Below, in pieces: positions 24,603 through 31,276 of a stretch of DNA of 32,081 bases. The stretch's first letter is position 1. Each line of letters begins with the position of its first letter. This stretch comes from Caryophanales bacterium (GTDB taxonomy: Bacteria > Bacillota > Bacilli > Paenibacillales > CANHCR01). Both the position numbers and the translations under genes were made by a program. The stretch lies in contig CANHCR010000030.1 in NCBI GenBank assembly GCA_947459205.1, positions 1 through 32,081 on the forward strand, in the 5' to 3' direction. The notes beneath the pieces were generated by a model that did no database searches, was not told where the DNA came from, and saw only the letters and a program-made list of their open reading frames with translations.

Positions 24603-25612
24603 TGAGGATGAGCGAACGTAAAGTTGCAGTGCTCGTTGCCGGAAGTTGGGGAACAGCGCTCGCTTCGGTTTTGGCCGATAACGCCATTCAGGTCGCGCTC
24701 TGGTCATGGAGTGCAGAACAGGTGGCAGAATTAAATGCTACTCGAAAATTGTCGAAGTTTGCATTCGAGCACCGCATCCCAGATCGTGTTACCGCCGTAC
24801 ATTCGTTGGCAGAAGCTGTTCAGGTGGCAGAGGCAATCGTCATCGCGGCGCCGACATCGGCGATGCTTGAAATCTCTGCCCAGTTGGCGACTCTAGTAAA
24901 GCCACATCAACTCATTATCCATGTCGCGAAAGGCTTTGAAAAACAGTCGTTGCAGCGCATGTCTCAGGTCATTGCCACGCAAATTCCGCAGTACGATGCG
25001 CGGCGAATCGTTGTTTTATCTGGACCGAGTCACGCGGAAGAAGTGATTTTACATAAGCCGACGACGGTCGTTGTGGCCGCCGCTGATATCGAAGCGTCAA
25101 AGCAGGCGCTGGCACTCTTTTTCAACGAAAACTTCCGCGTCTATTTGAATGAAGATTTGATTGGCGTGGAAATTGCTGGTGCGTTGAAAAACATTATCGC
25201 TTTGGCTGCAGGCATGTCGGACGGGCTTGGGCTTGGCGACAATGCAAAAGCGGCGCTCGTCACGCGCGGATTGAACGAGATTGTCAACCTTGGCGTGAAG
25301 TTAGGCGGGCGTAAAGAAACGTTTTTCGGACTGGCTGGGCTTGGCGACTTGCTCGTCACTTGTGGCAGTTTGCATAGCCGCAATTATCGCGCTGGATTTA
25401 TGATCGGCGAGGGCAAACAGGTTGATCAAGATAACAAAATCAACGGCATGGTCGTTGAGGGAATCAACACCACCAAGGCGGCCTATCGTTTGTCGCGCGA
25501 GCATGGGGTGAGCATGCCGATCGTCGAGCAGTTGTATCACGTGCTTTTCGAAGGCAAACAACCTCGGCAAGCCGTGTATGACTTGATGACTCGCGACGCT
25601 CGCATCGAGTAG
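24602..25612 (+). CDS. gpsA: NAD(P)-dependent glycerol-3-phosphate dehydrogenase
   Basis: Reduces dihydroxyacetone phosphate to sn-glycerol-3-phosphate for phospholipid synthesis. Typical blocks: GPSHAEEV, the catalytic-lysine region GALKNIIALAAGMSDGLG, and GLAGLGDLLVTCGS. The N-terminal nucleotide-binding loop is odd: the family reads GAGSWG, while here residues 12-17 read VAGSWG, so the first glycine of GxGxxG is valine (codon GTT, one base from GGT). The start is either ATG 24602, overlapping the plsY stop, or ATG 24608; both lie behind GGAG motifs. The C-terminus is complete, and the rest of the protein shows no decay. Confidence 0.92.
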   Translation: MRMSERKVAVLVAGSWGTALASVLADNAIQVALWSWSAEQVAELNATRKLSKFAFEHRIPDRVTAVHSLAEAVQVAEAIVIAAPTSAMLEISAQLATLVKPHQLIIHVAKGFEKQSLQRMSQVIATQIPQYDARRIVVLSGPSHAEEVILHKPTTVVVAAADIEASKQALALFFNENFRVYLNEDLIGVEIAGALKNIIALAAGMSDGLGLGDNAKAALVTRGLNEIVNLGVKLGGRKETFFGLAGLGDLLVTCGSLHSRNYRAGFMIGEGKQVDQDNKINGMVVEGINTTKAAYRLSREHGVSMPIVEQLYHVLFEGKQPRQAVYDLMTRDARIE

Positions 25613-25641
25613 TAAATCAAATTTGCCTGACGATGACCTAT

Positions 25642-25668
25642 ACCGACTTTGTCGACCCGCATATGATA
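25642..25668 (+). promoter_or_regulatory. Sigma-K promoter for spoVIF
   Basis: AC at 25642-25643, a 16-base spacer and CATATGATA at 25660-25668 match the sigma-K consensus AC-N16-CATANNNTA exactly. Start of transcription is expected near 25676, about 25 bases before the ATG. The same bases could be read as a weaker sigma-E site. Confidence 0.72.
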
Positions 25669-25700
25669 TGATGCAGGATCAAGTCGGAGCGGGGGTGGGA

Positions 25701-25982
25701 ATGGTGAACAAACGAAATTGGGCCGATGATTTGCTGCAATCGGTACAGCGCAAAACGGGCCGTTCGATTTCGAAGCAATCGTTGCAAAACTTGGCGGGCA
25801 AGGTGACGCCGTCTACGACGAAGAGCGAACAGCAACTGCGTAATTTGATTCAGCAGGTGGCGAAAATGGCCGGCGTGAAAGTGACGGAGGAAACGACGCG
25901 GGATTTGATTCGCACGATTAAGCAAAATAACGTCAGTCCGAGCAACATGATGTCATTACTGCAACAGATGAAAAAGAAGTAG
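25701..25982 (+). CDS. spoVIF: Stage VI sporulation protein F
   Basis: Small cytoplasmic sporulation protein of the SpoVIF (YjcC) family, which acts in the mother cell late in spore coat assembly. The 93-residue product fits the family pattern: WADDLLQSVQRKTG, then LRNLIQQVAKMAG, VTEETTRDLIRTIKQNN, and MMSLLQQMKKK at the end. The ATG at 25701 lies behind a G-rich GGGGGTGGGA. An in-frame reading extending back to 25623 would cover the sigma-K-like promoter and is rejected. Its placement downstream of gpsA differs from B. subtilis. A strong terminator follows. Confidence 0.82.
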   Translation: MVNKRNWADDLLQSVQRKTGRSISKQSLQNLAGKVTPSTTKSEQQLRNLIQQVAKMAGVKVTEETTRDLIRTIKQNNVSPSNMMSLLQQMKKK

Positions 25983-26013
25983 CCCGACAAAATCCGATTT
26001 CGTCGAATTTATT

Positions 26014-26051
26014 AAGATCGTTTGCCGTAGGATGCGGCAGGCGGTCTTTTT
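26014..26051 (+). terminator. Terminator of spoVIF
   Basis: A 13-base stem with several G-U pairs (26014-26026 with 26036-26048) and a 9-base loop are followed by a T-run at 26047-26051. Confidence 0.82.
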
Positions 26052-26078
26052 GCGATTTGCGCCTAATTGTGACATAAT
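26050..26078 (+). promoter_or_regulatory. Sigma-A promoter for the DUF2768-ferredoxin-yphF genes
   Basis: TTGCGA at 26050-26055 and TGACATAAT (CATAAT at 26073-26078) are separated by 17 bases, with an extended -10 TGn. It directly abuts the preceding terminator. Confidence 0.62.
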
Positions 26079-26103
26079 GAAAGAAAAACAACGGGTGATT
26101 ACA

Positions 26104-26283
26104 ATGGATTTGGAGTTGCTTTCATTTATCGTCATCGGCTTGCTCGCGTTGGCTGTCGGACTCGTCACGTTCGCACGCGCGAAGACGAGTGGATGGCTGC
26201 GTTTGTTGCTCATCACGATCGCTTATTTTCTTATGTTACCGGCTTTTCTCGGCATGATGATTGTCATATTTAGAGTTCAGTAG
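26104..26283 (+). CDS. yphE: Small membrane protein, DUF2768 (YphE-like)
   Basis: A 59-residue protein with two transmembrane segments (about 6-24 and 33-55) joined by a short basic loop (RAKTSGWLR). Size, topology and position between gpsA and the yphF/spoIVA genes match YphE of B. subtilis, a DUF2768 protein of unknown function. The start is ATG 26104, with GGGTGA 5 bases upstream. The ribosome-binding site of the next gene, GGAGGAG, begins in its stop codon, so the two are probably cotranscribed. Confidence 0.68.
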   Translation: MDLELLSFIVIGLLALAVGLVTFARAKTSGWLRLLLITIAYFLMLPAFLGMMIVIFRVQ

Positions 26284-26297
26284 GAGGAGCAACGACA

Positions 26298-26591
26298 ATG
26301 ATTACATTGCAAGGCAGACGGATTGAGAAACAAGTGGAAAGTGAAACGGGCATGACGATTTTGGACTTGGCCCTCAAGCATGAAGTGGACTGGGGATTTT
26401 CTTGCACGCGCGGCACGTGTGCTCGCTGTCGCTGCAAAGTGGAAAGCGGTGCGGAGTTGCTGAATGAACCGACCGATGCAGAAATCGACCGCTTGGGCGA
26501 CGAGGAAATTAGCCAAGGGTATCGCCTAGGATGCCAGGCAGAACTCGTCAAAGACGGTGCATTGACTGCGAAACTCGAAACCTATTTCTAG
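26298..26591 (+). CDS. [2Fe-2S] ferredoxin, plant type
   Basis: A 97-residue electron carrier with the plant-type cluster pattern: C36-x4-C41-x2-C44 (FSCTRGTCARC), and the fourth ligand C78 or close to it in RLGCQAE. An extra cysteine, C46, follows the third. The rest shows the beta-grasp ferredoxin fold, with MTILDLALKH before the cluster. GGAGGAG is 8 bases before the ATG. It is followed 37 bases later by a second, different [2Fe-2S] ferredoxin. The redox partners are not evident. Confidence 0.88.
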   Translation: MITLQGRRIEKQVESETGMTILDLALKHEVDWGFSCTRGTCARCRCKVESGAELLNEPTDAEIDRLGDEEISQGYRLGCQAELVKDGALTAKLETYF

Positions 26592-26628
26592 TGAAATGAC
26601 TCAAATATCGAAACGGGCGTGAAACAAC

Positions 26629-26964
26629 ATGAAGGTGAATGTGACATTTCTGCCGGAGCGCAAGACTGTGACCGTTCACCGCGGAACGACGGTGCTGACG
26701 GCCGCAGCCAAGGCCGGCGTGAAGATTAGTCAGCGTTGTGCAGGCAAAGCCGCATGTCTGACATGTAAAGTTAACATTCGGGAACAGCACAACGTCTCTG
26801 ATCCCAATCAGCAGGAATTTTTCAAACTTGATGCTTTGCTCAACGATGGCGTACGGCTTGCTTGCCAGACGAAAGTGCTCGGTCAATGCGAGATCGAAGT
26901 GCCGGAAGATAGGCTTAAGGCCATCATCCGGGCGCAACTGGAGGGAAGACATGATGACGACTAG
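26629..26964 (+). CDS. [2Fe-2S] ferredoxin, adrenodoxin-like spacing
   Basis: A 111-residue ferredoxin with the cysteine spacing C37-x5-C43-x2-C46 (RCAGKAACLTC) and C79 in RLACQTK. This x5 spacing is the adrenodoxin/Isc type, unlike the x4 spacing of the preceding gene, so the two are not a recent duplication. A charged C-terminal tail ends HDDD. The ribosome-binding site is poor (GGCGTGA). Its last 14 bases overlap the yphF-like lipoprotein gene. Function is inferred from fold only. Confidence 0.86.
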   Translation: MKVNVTFLPERKTVTVHRGTTVLTAAAKAGVKISQRCAGKAACLTCKVNIREQHNVSDPNQQEFFKLDALLNDGVRLACQTKVLGQCEIEVPEDRLKAIIRAQLEGRHDDD

Positions 26965-27727
26965 ACGGATGCATCTAATGAAAAGCGTACTTTTTAAGAA
27001 AAGTATGCTGTTGTTGCTTGCGTGTTTGTTTCTGTTAAGCGGCTGTTTTTACCCCGATGAAGAACGGGTTGAACCGCAAATCGATGTAGCGACGCAGGTG
27101 ATTCCCGTGCAGACTGCTGTAGATGCATACATTATCGACAACAAGAAAAAGCCGGTGACCGATGATGTGTCCGTCGATTCACGTCTGTATGAAACGATTG
27201 ATTTGCGTGAGTTGTATCCGCGCTATTTGCAAGAGTATCCAGCAAATTCGTTCGAGAAAGGCGGTACAGCGCTGTTCGTACTGACGCTTATCGACAATAT
27301 GCCCAAGGTGAAAATGATTGATTTGCGCTTCCAAGAGCAAGTGCGCGAGACGCAGAACGCTGTAGATAAGTACTATGAGCGCGAAGGCAAGTGGCCACGT
27401 TCTGAGCAAGTGTCCGCGCCACAAACGATTGCTGGTGTTGAGACGGATGGTTACTTGTATAAGCTTGATACTGCGGACTTATCGCTTGCAGACGAGACGA
27501 TTACCAGCGTCTTTTCGAAACGGCAACTGAACTTCCTGATTGACGATCAAGGCCGCGTGTCTGTCGATTATTTGCCTGACCTCGTTCAGTTTCTTGACGT
27601 AAACCCGGACGACCGTAAGCCCGGTACCGATTTGACGCTTATGCTCGCCAAACATTCGCTCTATGCGCCGATTGCTGCCAACGTTTATTACTTGGTTGGA
27701 GATACCATCGAAATTGCCTCGCCTTGA
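26951..27727 (+). CDS. yphF: YphF-like lipoprotein
   Basis: A 258-residue exported lipoprotein. The N-terminus is basic, the hydrophobic segment is at about 19-30, and the lipobox LLSGC has the lipid-modified C32. The mature part begins CFYPDEERVEPQI and contains IPVQTAVDAY and YPRYLQEYPANSFEKGG, which match YphF of B. subtilis in the same place upstream of spoIVA. Function unknown. The start ATG at 26951 (or 26954) follows GGAGGG and overlaps the ferredoxin gene, so it belongs to the same unit. The terminator stem begins inside the last codons. Confidence 0.8.
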   Translation: MMTTRRMHLMKSVLFKKSMLLLLACLFLLSGCFYPDEERVEPQIDVATQVIPVQTAVDAYIIDNKKKPVTDDVSVDSRLYETIDLRELYPRYLQEYPANSFEKGGTALFVLTLIDNMPKVKMIDLRFQEQVRETQNAVDKYYEREGKWPRSEQVSAPQTIAGVETDGYLYKLDTADLSLADETITSVFSKRQLNFLIDDQGRVSVDYLPDLVQFLDVNPDDRKPGTDLTLMLAKHSLYAPIAANVYYLVGDTIEIASP

Positions 27728-27740
27728 GCGAGGTTTTTTT
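27717..27740 (+). terminator. Terminator of the yphE-ferredoxin-yphF unit
   Basis: CCTCGC (27717-27722), a 5-base loop and GCGAGG (27728-27733) are followed by TTTTTTT. The stop codon of yphF lies in the loop. Confidence 0.88.
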
Positions 27741-27778
27741 GTGGGAATTTGACCATTTGTCAGCACACGTGACACTTG

Positions 27779-27803
27779 ATTTAAAATTACATATATTTTA
27801 AAT
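27779..27803. repeat. AT-only inverted repeat upstream of the split nuclease gene
   Basis: ATTTAAAAT (27779-27787) and ATTTTAAAT (27795-27803) are perfect 9-base arms with a 7-base centre. It lies in a very A/T-rich gap about 45 bases before the nuclease gene and could be an operator or part of its promoter. Confidence 0.45.
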
Positions 27804-27846
27804 ATAAATAGAAATTGAAACTTACCACTTGCAACCAAGGGGGCAC

Positions 27847-28407
27847 ATGAAAGAGCAGAATCTAAATTTGGGAACGAACACAAAGAAGCAAAAAAGGAAG
27901 CGTGGGAAGGCCTACACGCCGCACGACAGACTGTTCAAACAGTTAGTCGAAACCTTTTTCGAGGAGTTCATGCTCTGCTTTTTTCCGGACATTCATCAAC
28001 AAATCGATTTCACGCACGTCCGCTTTTTGCCGAAGGAGATGTTCACTGACGTGACGGCGGGCGAGAAGCGCGAAGTAGACATTTTGGTCGAGACAAAGTT
28101 GTTAGGCACACCTTGCCTGTTGATCATTCACTTGGAAGGTCAGGAGGAATATCAAGAGCAGTTTCCAGAGCGGATGTTCCTATACTTCAGCCGGCTATAC
28201 GAGAAATATCGCGTCAAAATCTTGCCGATTGCGATTTTCGCGCACGGCAGAAACCTGAAGGAGCCCGACCAATTTACGGTCGAGTTGCCGTTCAAAAAAG
28301 TGTTAACTTTTTCGTATTTGGTGGTACGATTAAAGCAGAAGGATTGGCGTGAGTTTTTGCGCCACGATAACCCGGTGGCCGGGGCACTGATGAGCAGGGC
28401 GGGTTAG
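27847..28407 (+). pseudogene. Rpn/PD-(D/E)XK nuclease-family protein, N-terminal part
   Basis: The N-terminal 186 residues resemble the Rpn family (recombination-promoting nuclease / putative transposase) found in many bacilli. A basic tail leads into HDRLFKQLVETFFEEF, and the nuclease-fold motif is D78 (REVDILVET) with E97-x-Q99 (HLEGQ). The frame ends at TAG right after the family's NPVAGALMSRAG segment. The family's usual continuation (a sequence like ERVQIKLEF) is found about 115 bases further on, as the start of the next reading frame. The gene is therefore split. It may still make a truncated protein that keeps the nuclease motifs. Start ATG 27847 follows AAGGGGG. Not clearly linked to its neighbours. 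Confidence 0.75.
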
Positions 28408-28520
28408 TGTGAAAACGGGCAAGCGTGCCCGTTTTACGGCCAACTACTGGTAGAAATGAAAGTGGCATCGCCCCACAGACTTTCTTTTCTGCCGACTAAG
28501 GGACAAACTTTAATAAACAG
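28405..28520. other. Hairpin-containing segment interrupting the nuclease gene
   Basis: About 100-115 bases that do not fit the protein family separate the two halves of the gene. It contains a perfect 9-base inverted repeat, AAAACGGGC (28412-28420) and GCCCGTTTT (28427-28435), with a 6-base loop, resembling a terminator or the end hairpin of a small mobile element. Stops occur in the downstream gene's frame (TAA at 28497). I see no target duplication or second copy in the window. Confidence 0.5.
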
Positions 28521-28526
28521 GAGCGA

Positions 28527-28919
28527 GTGCAGATCAAACTTGAATTTTTGCAGATGATGGCACGGCTTAAGTTGAATCCGGCGAAGATGCAGTTGCTGGT
28601 TGTGTTTTTCGAGACCTACCTGCCGCTTGGCAAGCAGGAAGAGGCGGAGTTAGCGACAATGATTCACCAGTTAGCACCGAAGGAGGAGTCAGAGATTATG
28701 GAGTTGTACACGTCGTGGGAACTTAAGGGCATGGAGAAAGGCAGAAAACAAGGCAAGTTGGAGGGCATTCAACAAGGCAAGTTGGAAGGCAAGTTGGAAG
28801 GCGAGCGTCTAGCGAAATTGGAACTTACACGCAAGTTGGTCGCGGAGGGACTTGTAAGCATTGAGAAGATTGTTGAACTGACGGGGTTATCGAAAGAAGA
28901 GATTGAACATCATCAGTGA
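28527..28919 (+). pseudogene. Rpn/PD-(D/E)XK nuclease-family protein, C-terminal part
   Basis: Continuation of the gene above. It begins in the segment QIKLEFLQMMARLKLNPAKM and ends with a helical, Lys/Glu/Gly-rich repeat region (KGRKQGKLEG and similar, coded by three copies of a GGCAAGTTGGA-type unit at 28752-28800) and the terminal VELTGLSKEEIEHH, all typical of this family's C-terminus. The formal start would be GTG 28527 with AGGAG only 3 bases away. It lacks the nuclease motifs, so independent function is doubtful. Confidence 0.7.
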
Positions 28920-28945
28920 TTGTTTTTTTTACTTATCAAATTTGC

Positions 28946-28976
28946 TATCATGAAACGCCGCTACCCATCATATGAT
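28946..28976 (+). promoter_or_regulatory. Possible sigma-E promoter for spoIVA
   Basis: CATATGAT at 28969-28976 matches the sigma-E/K type -10 (CATANNNT), with TATCAT at 28946-28951 as a partial -35 and a 17-base spacer. spoIVA is a sigma-E gene in B. subtilis. The -35 is weak. Confidence 0.5.
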
Positions 28977-29025
28977 GTTACTAGTCCGATTGTTGTACGA
29001 GTCTAATCGCTATGGAGGGGTAGCA

Positions 29026-30504
29026 GTGGAGAAAGTAGATATTTTTCGCGATATAGCGGAACGGACCGGCGGTGACATCTATTTAGGGGTGGTTGGCGCT
29101 GTTCGCACCGGCAAATCGACGTTCATCAAACGATTTATGGAAACGGCGGTGCTGCCGAACATTCCGCATGAGGCGGAACGGACGCGTGCGGTGGATGAGT
29201 TACCGCAAAGTGCGGCGGGTAAGACAATCATGACGACCGAGCCGAAATTTGTACCGAATCAGGCGGTGCAAATTGATGTGGCGGAAGGGCTTAGCGTCAA
29301 CGTGCGACTTGTCGATTGTGTCGGTTATGCGGTCGAAGGAGCCAAAGGTTATGAAGACGAGAACGGCCCACGGATGATTACGACGCCGTGGTTTGACGAG
29401 CCGATCTCATTCCAAGAAGCGGCGGAAATTGGCACGCGAAAGGTGATTATTGAACACTCGACGCTTGGCGTCATCGTTACGACCGATGGTTCGATTGCCG
29501 AAATTAGTCGCGAGTCGTACGTCTCTGCCGAGGAGCGAGTAGTCAGCGAGTTAAAAGAAGTGGGCAAACCGTTCATCATGGTGCTCAATTCGCTCCATCC
29601 GCAGCATGAAAACACAATCGCCTTACGCGAGCAGTTGCAAGAAAAATACGGCATTCCTGTGATTGTCTTGAGTGTGGCGACGATGAACGAGCACGAAGTG
29701 CTGTCTGTGCTACAAGAAGTTTTGTACGAATTTCCCGTGCACGAAGTGAACATCAATTTGCCGGGTTGGGTGATGGTGCTCGAAGAAAAGCACTGGCTAC
29801 GTAGCCATTACGAGAAGACGGTGCACAACATGATTCTCGACGTCCGCAAATTGCGCGATATTTCGCGTGTCGTCGAGCAGTTCATGGCGGTCGAACATAT
29901 CGAGCGGGCGTCACTGGCTGGCATGAATATGGGGCAAGGAATCGCGGAAATCGATCTGTATGCAGCCGACACGCTTTATGACCAAATTTTGATGGAAGTC
30001 GTTGGCGTCGAAATTCGCGGCAAAGACCACCTGCTTGAGTTGATGATCCAGTTCACACATGCAAAACGCGAGCATGACAAATATGCGGAAGCCATCGATA
30101 TGGTCAAATCAACTGGTTATGGCATCGCGCCAGCAGCTCTTGAAGAAATGACGCTCGACGAACCCGAACTGATTCGTCAAGGCTCGCGCTTCGGTGTCCG
30201 CTTGAAAGCGACTGCACCGTCGATTCACATGATTCGCGTCGACGTTGAATCGGAATTTGCGCCAATCATCGGCACCGAGCGTCAAAGCGAAGAGTTAGTC
30301 AAATACTTGATGCAGGACTTCGAAGACAACCCGACACGCATATGGGACTCCGACATCTTCGGACGTTCGCTACACTCCATTGTGCGTGACGGCATTCAAG
30401 GCAAACTAGCGATGATGCCCGACAACGCTCGCTACAAACTCCAAGAGACACTCGGACGTATCATCAACGAAGGGTCTGGCGGACTGATTGCCATCATACT
30501 TTAA
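29026..30504 (+). CDS. spoIVA: Stage IV sporulation protein A
   Basis: ATPase that polymerises on the forespore surface and forms the basement layer of the spore coat; also needed for cortex formation. The 492 residues equal the length of B. subtilis SpoIVA, with very high similarity throughout: MEKVDIFRDIAERTGGDIYL at the N-terminus, Walker A GAVRTGKS (24-31, K30), LVDCVGY, and the C-terminal GGLIAIIL. The start is GTG 29026 behind GGAGGGG; an upstream reading from 28972 would include the promoter. It is monocistronic and followed by a strong terminator. Identification is as certain as sequence reading allows. Confidence 0.98.
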   Translation: MEKVDIFRDIAERTGGDIYLGVVGAVRTGKSTFIKRFMETAVLPNIPHEAERTRAVDELPQSAAGKTIMTTEPKFVPNQAVQIDVAEGLSVNVRLVDCVGYAVEGAKGYEDENGPRMITTPWFDEPISFQEAAEIGTRKVIIEHSTLGVIVTTDGSIAEISRESYVSAEERVVSELKEVGKPFIMVLNSLHPQHENTIALREQLQEKYGIPVIVLSVATMNEHEVLSVLQEVLYEFPVHEVNINLPGWVMVLEEKHWLRSHYEKTVHNMILDVRKLRDISRVVEQFMAVEHIERASLAGMNMGQGIAEIDLYAADTLYDQILMEVVGVEIRGKDHLLELMIQFTHAKREHDKYAEAIDMVKSTGYGIAPAALEEMTLDEPELIRQGSRFGVRLKATAPSIHMIRVDVESEFAPIIGTERQSEELVKYLMQDFEDNPTRIWDSDIFGRSLHSIVRDGIQGKLAMMPDNARYKLQETLGRIINEGSGGLIAIIL

Positions 30505-30548
30505 CCATTTTATAGCCGATTTTCAGTCGAAAAGTAGCGAAAATTGTC

Positions 30549-30576
30549 AAGCGCCGAATGTTCGGCGCTTTTTTTT
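30549..30576 (+). terminator. Terminator of spoIVA
   Basis: AAGCGCCGA and TCGGCGCTT arms (30549-30570) with a 4-base loop are followed by TTTTTT. Confidence 0.9.
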
Positions 30577-30597
30577 ATAAAAATTTTACACAACCCC

Positions 30598-30626
30598 TTG
30601 TCATATCTTGGTTTCTGTATTACTAT
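30598..30626 (+). promoter_or_regulatory. Sigma-A promoter for hbs
   Basis: TTGTCA at 30598-30603 and TACTAT at 30621-30626 are 17 bases apart. The leader is short and ends in a near-perfect AAAGGAGGTGA ribosome-binding site. Confidence 0.65.
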
Positions 30627-30661
30627 AACAAGCGTAAACGGTTACAAAGGAGGTGAAATGG

Positions 30662-30934
30662 ATGAACAAAACGGATTTGATCAACAAAGTAGCTGAACTT
30701 GGTGAACTTTCAAAAAAGGATGCAGGCAAAGCAGTTGACGCTGTACTCGATTCGATTTCCGAGTCCCTGAAAGCAGGTGACGCGGTACAAATCGTTGGTT
30801 TCGGTACATTCAAAGTGACGCACAAGCCGGCTCGTCAAGGTCGCAACCCGTCCACAGGACAAACGATTGACATTGCCGCTTCGAACAAAGTGAGTTTCTC
30901 ACCTGGCGCAACGTTGAAAAACGCTGTCAACTAA
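30662..30934 (+). CDS. hbs: HU family DNA-binding protein (HBsu)
   Basis: Abundant nucleoid protein that bends and compacts DNA. The 90 residues show the full HU fold: MNKTDLINKVAELGELSKKDA at the N-terminus, the GFGTFKV turn, and the DNA-binding arm with RQGRNPSTGQTI. The correct start is ATG 30662, 8 bases after GGAGG in AAAGGAGGTGA; the frame can be read from GTG 30653 inside that site, which is not credible. Position after spoIVA is conserved in bacilli. The gene stands alone between two terminators. Confidence 0.97.
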   Translation: MNKTDLINKVAELGELSKKDAGKAVDAVLDSISESLKAGDAVQIVGFGTFKVTHKPARQGRNPSTGQTIDIAASNKVSFSPGATLKNAVN

Positions 30935-30960
30935 ACTTTGCTACATATTTGATAGCATAG

Positions 30961-30988
30961 AAAACCGTGGGCGACCGCGGTTTTTTAT
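30961..30988 (+). terminator. Terminator of hbs
   Basis: AAAACCGTGG and CCGCGGTTTT arms (30961-30984, one G-U pair) with loop GCGA are followed by TT. Confidence 0.88.
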
Positions 30989-31017
30989 TTGTAAATAAAT
31001 CGAGGTTAGCCACGATT

Positions 31018-31119
31018 ATGATGGTGATGGCTGGATTTTTGTCGATGTTCTCTTATTTACTCATTCCTGGACTGTTATTCCTTGTGGGGGCGGTGTTTGC
31101 TTGGTGGGGGAAACAGTAA
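31018..31119 (+). CDS. Possible 33-residue membrane peptide
   Basis: A frame of 33 codons begins at ATG 31018 (further in-frame ATGs at 31021, 31027 and 31045). The product is almost wholly hydrophobic, one transmembrane segment with an aromatic end (FAWWGKQ). GAGG at 31002-31005 is 12 bases before the first ATG and a little far. No family is recognised. It lies in the 333-base stretch between hbs and the lipoprotein gene, which otherwise holds only terminators and a promoter. It may be a real small membrane peptide or chance. Confidence 0.38.
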   Translation: MMVMAGFLSMFSYLLIPGLLFLVGAVFAWWGKQ

Positions 31120-31135
31120 ACCTGAATAATATACT

Positions 31136-31181
31136 AAACGCTGGAATCCAAATAATCTCGTGGGTACCTCGGCGTTTTTTT
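31136..31181 (+). terminator. Weak terminator after the small membrane peptide frame
   Basis: A 9-base stem with G-U pairs (31136-31144 with 31169-31177) and a large loop run into a T-tract ending at 31181. Confidence 0.4.
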
Positions 31182-31226
31182 ATGCCCTTTTTTTATGACA
31201 TCTGCTCTCAAATCAAAAAAATGTTA

Positions 31227-31232
31227 TATAAT
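31227..31232 (+). promoter_or_regulatory. -10 element before the lipoprotein gene
   Basis: A perfect TATAAT about 45 bases before the start; no good -35 at the right distance was found. Confidence 0.35.
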
Positions 31233-31276
31233 CATAATATGGTTTGCGCATAAAATGCGAAATGGAGATGGTTCGG

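Noticed and set aside
28752-28800. Short direct repeats GGCAAGTTGGA in the split nuclease gene as a CRISPR-like array
   Set aside because: Units are contiguous, in frame and encode the Lys-Leu-Glu-Gly repeats typical of this protein family; no spacers.
31155-31181. T-box-like string near GTGGGTACCTCG before a T-run
   Set aside because: It differs from the T-box core by an inserted base and a substitution, no specifier stem is visible, and the downstream gene is not an amino-acid or tRNA-synthetase gene.
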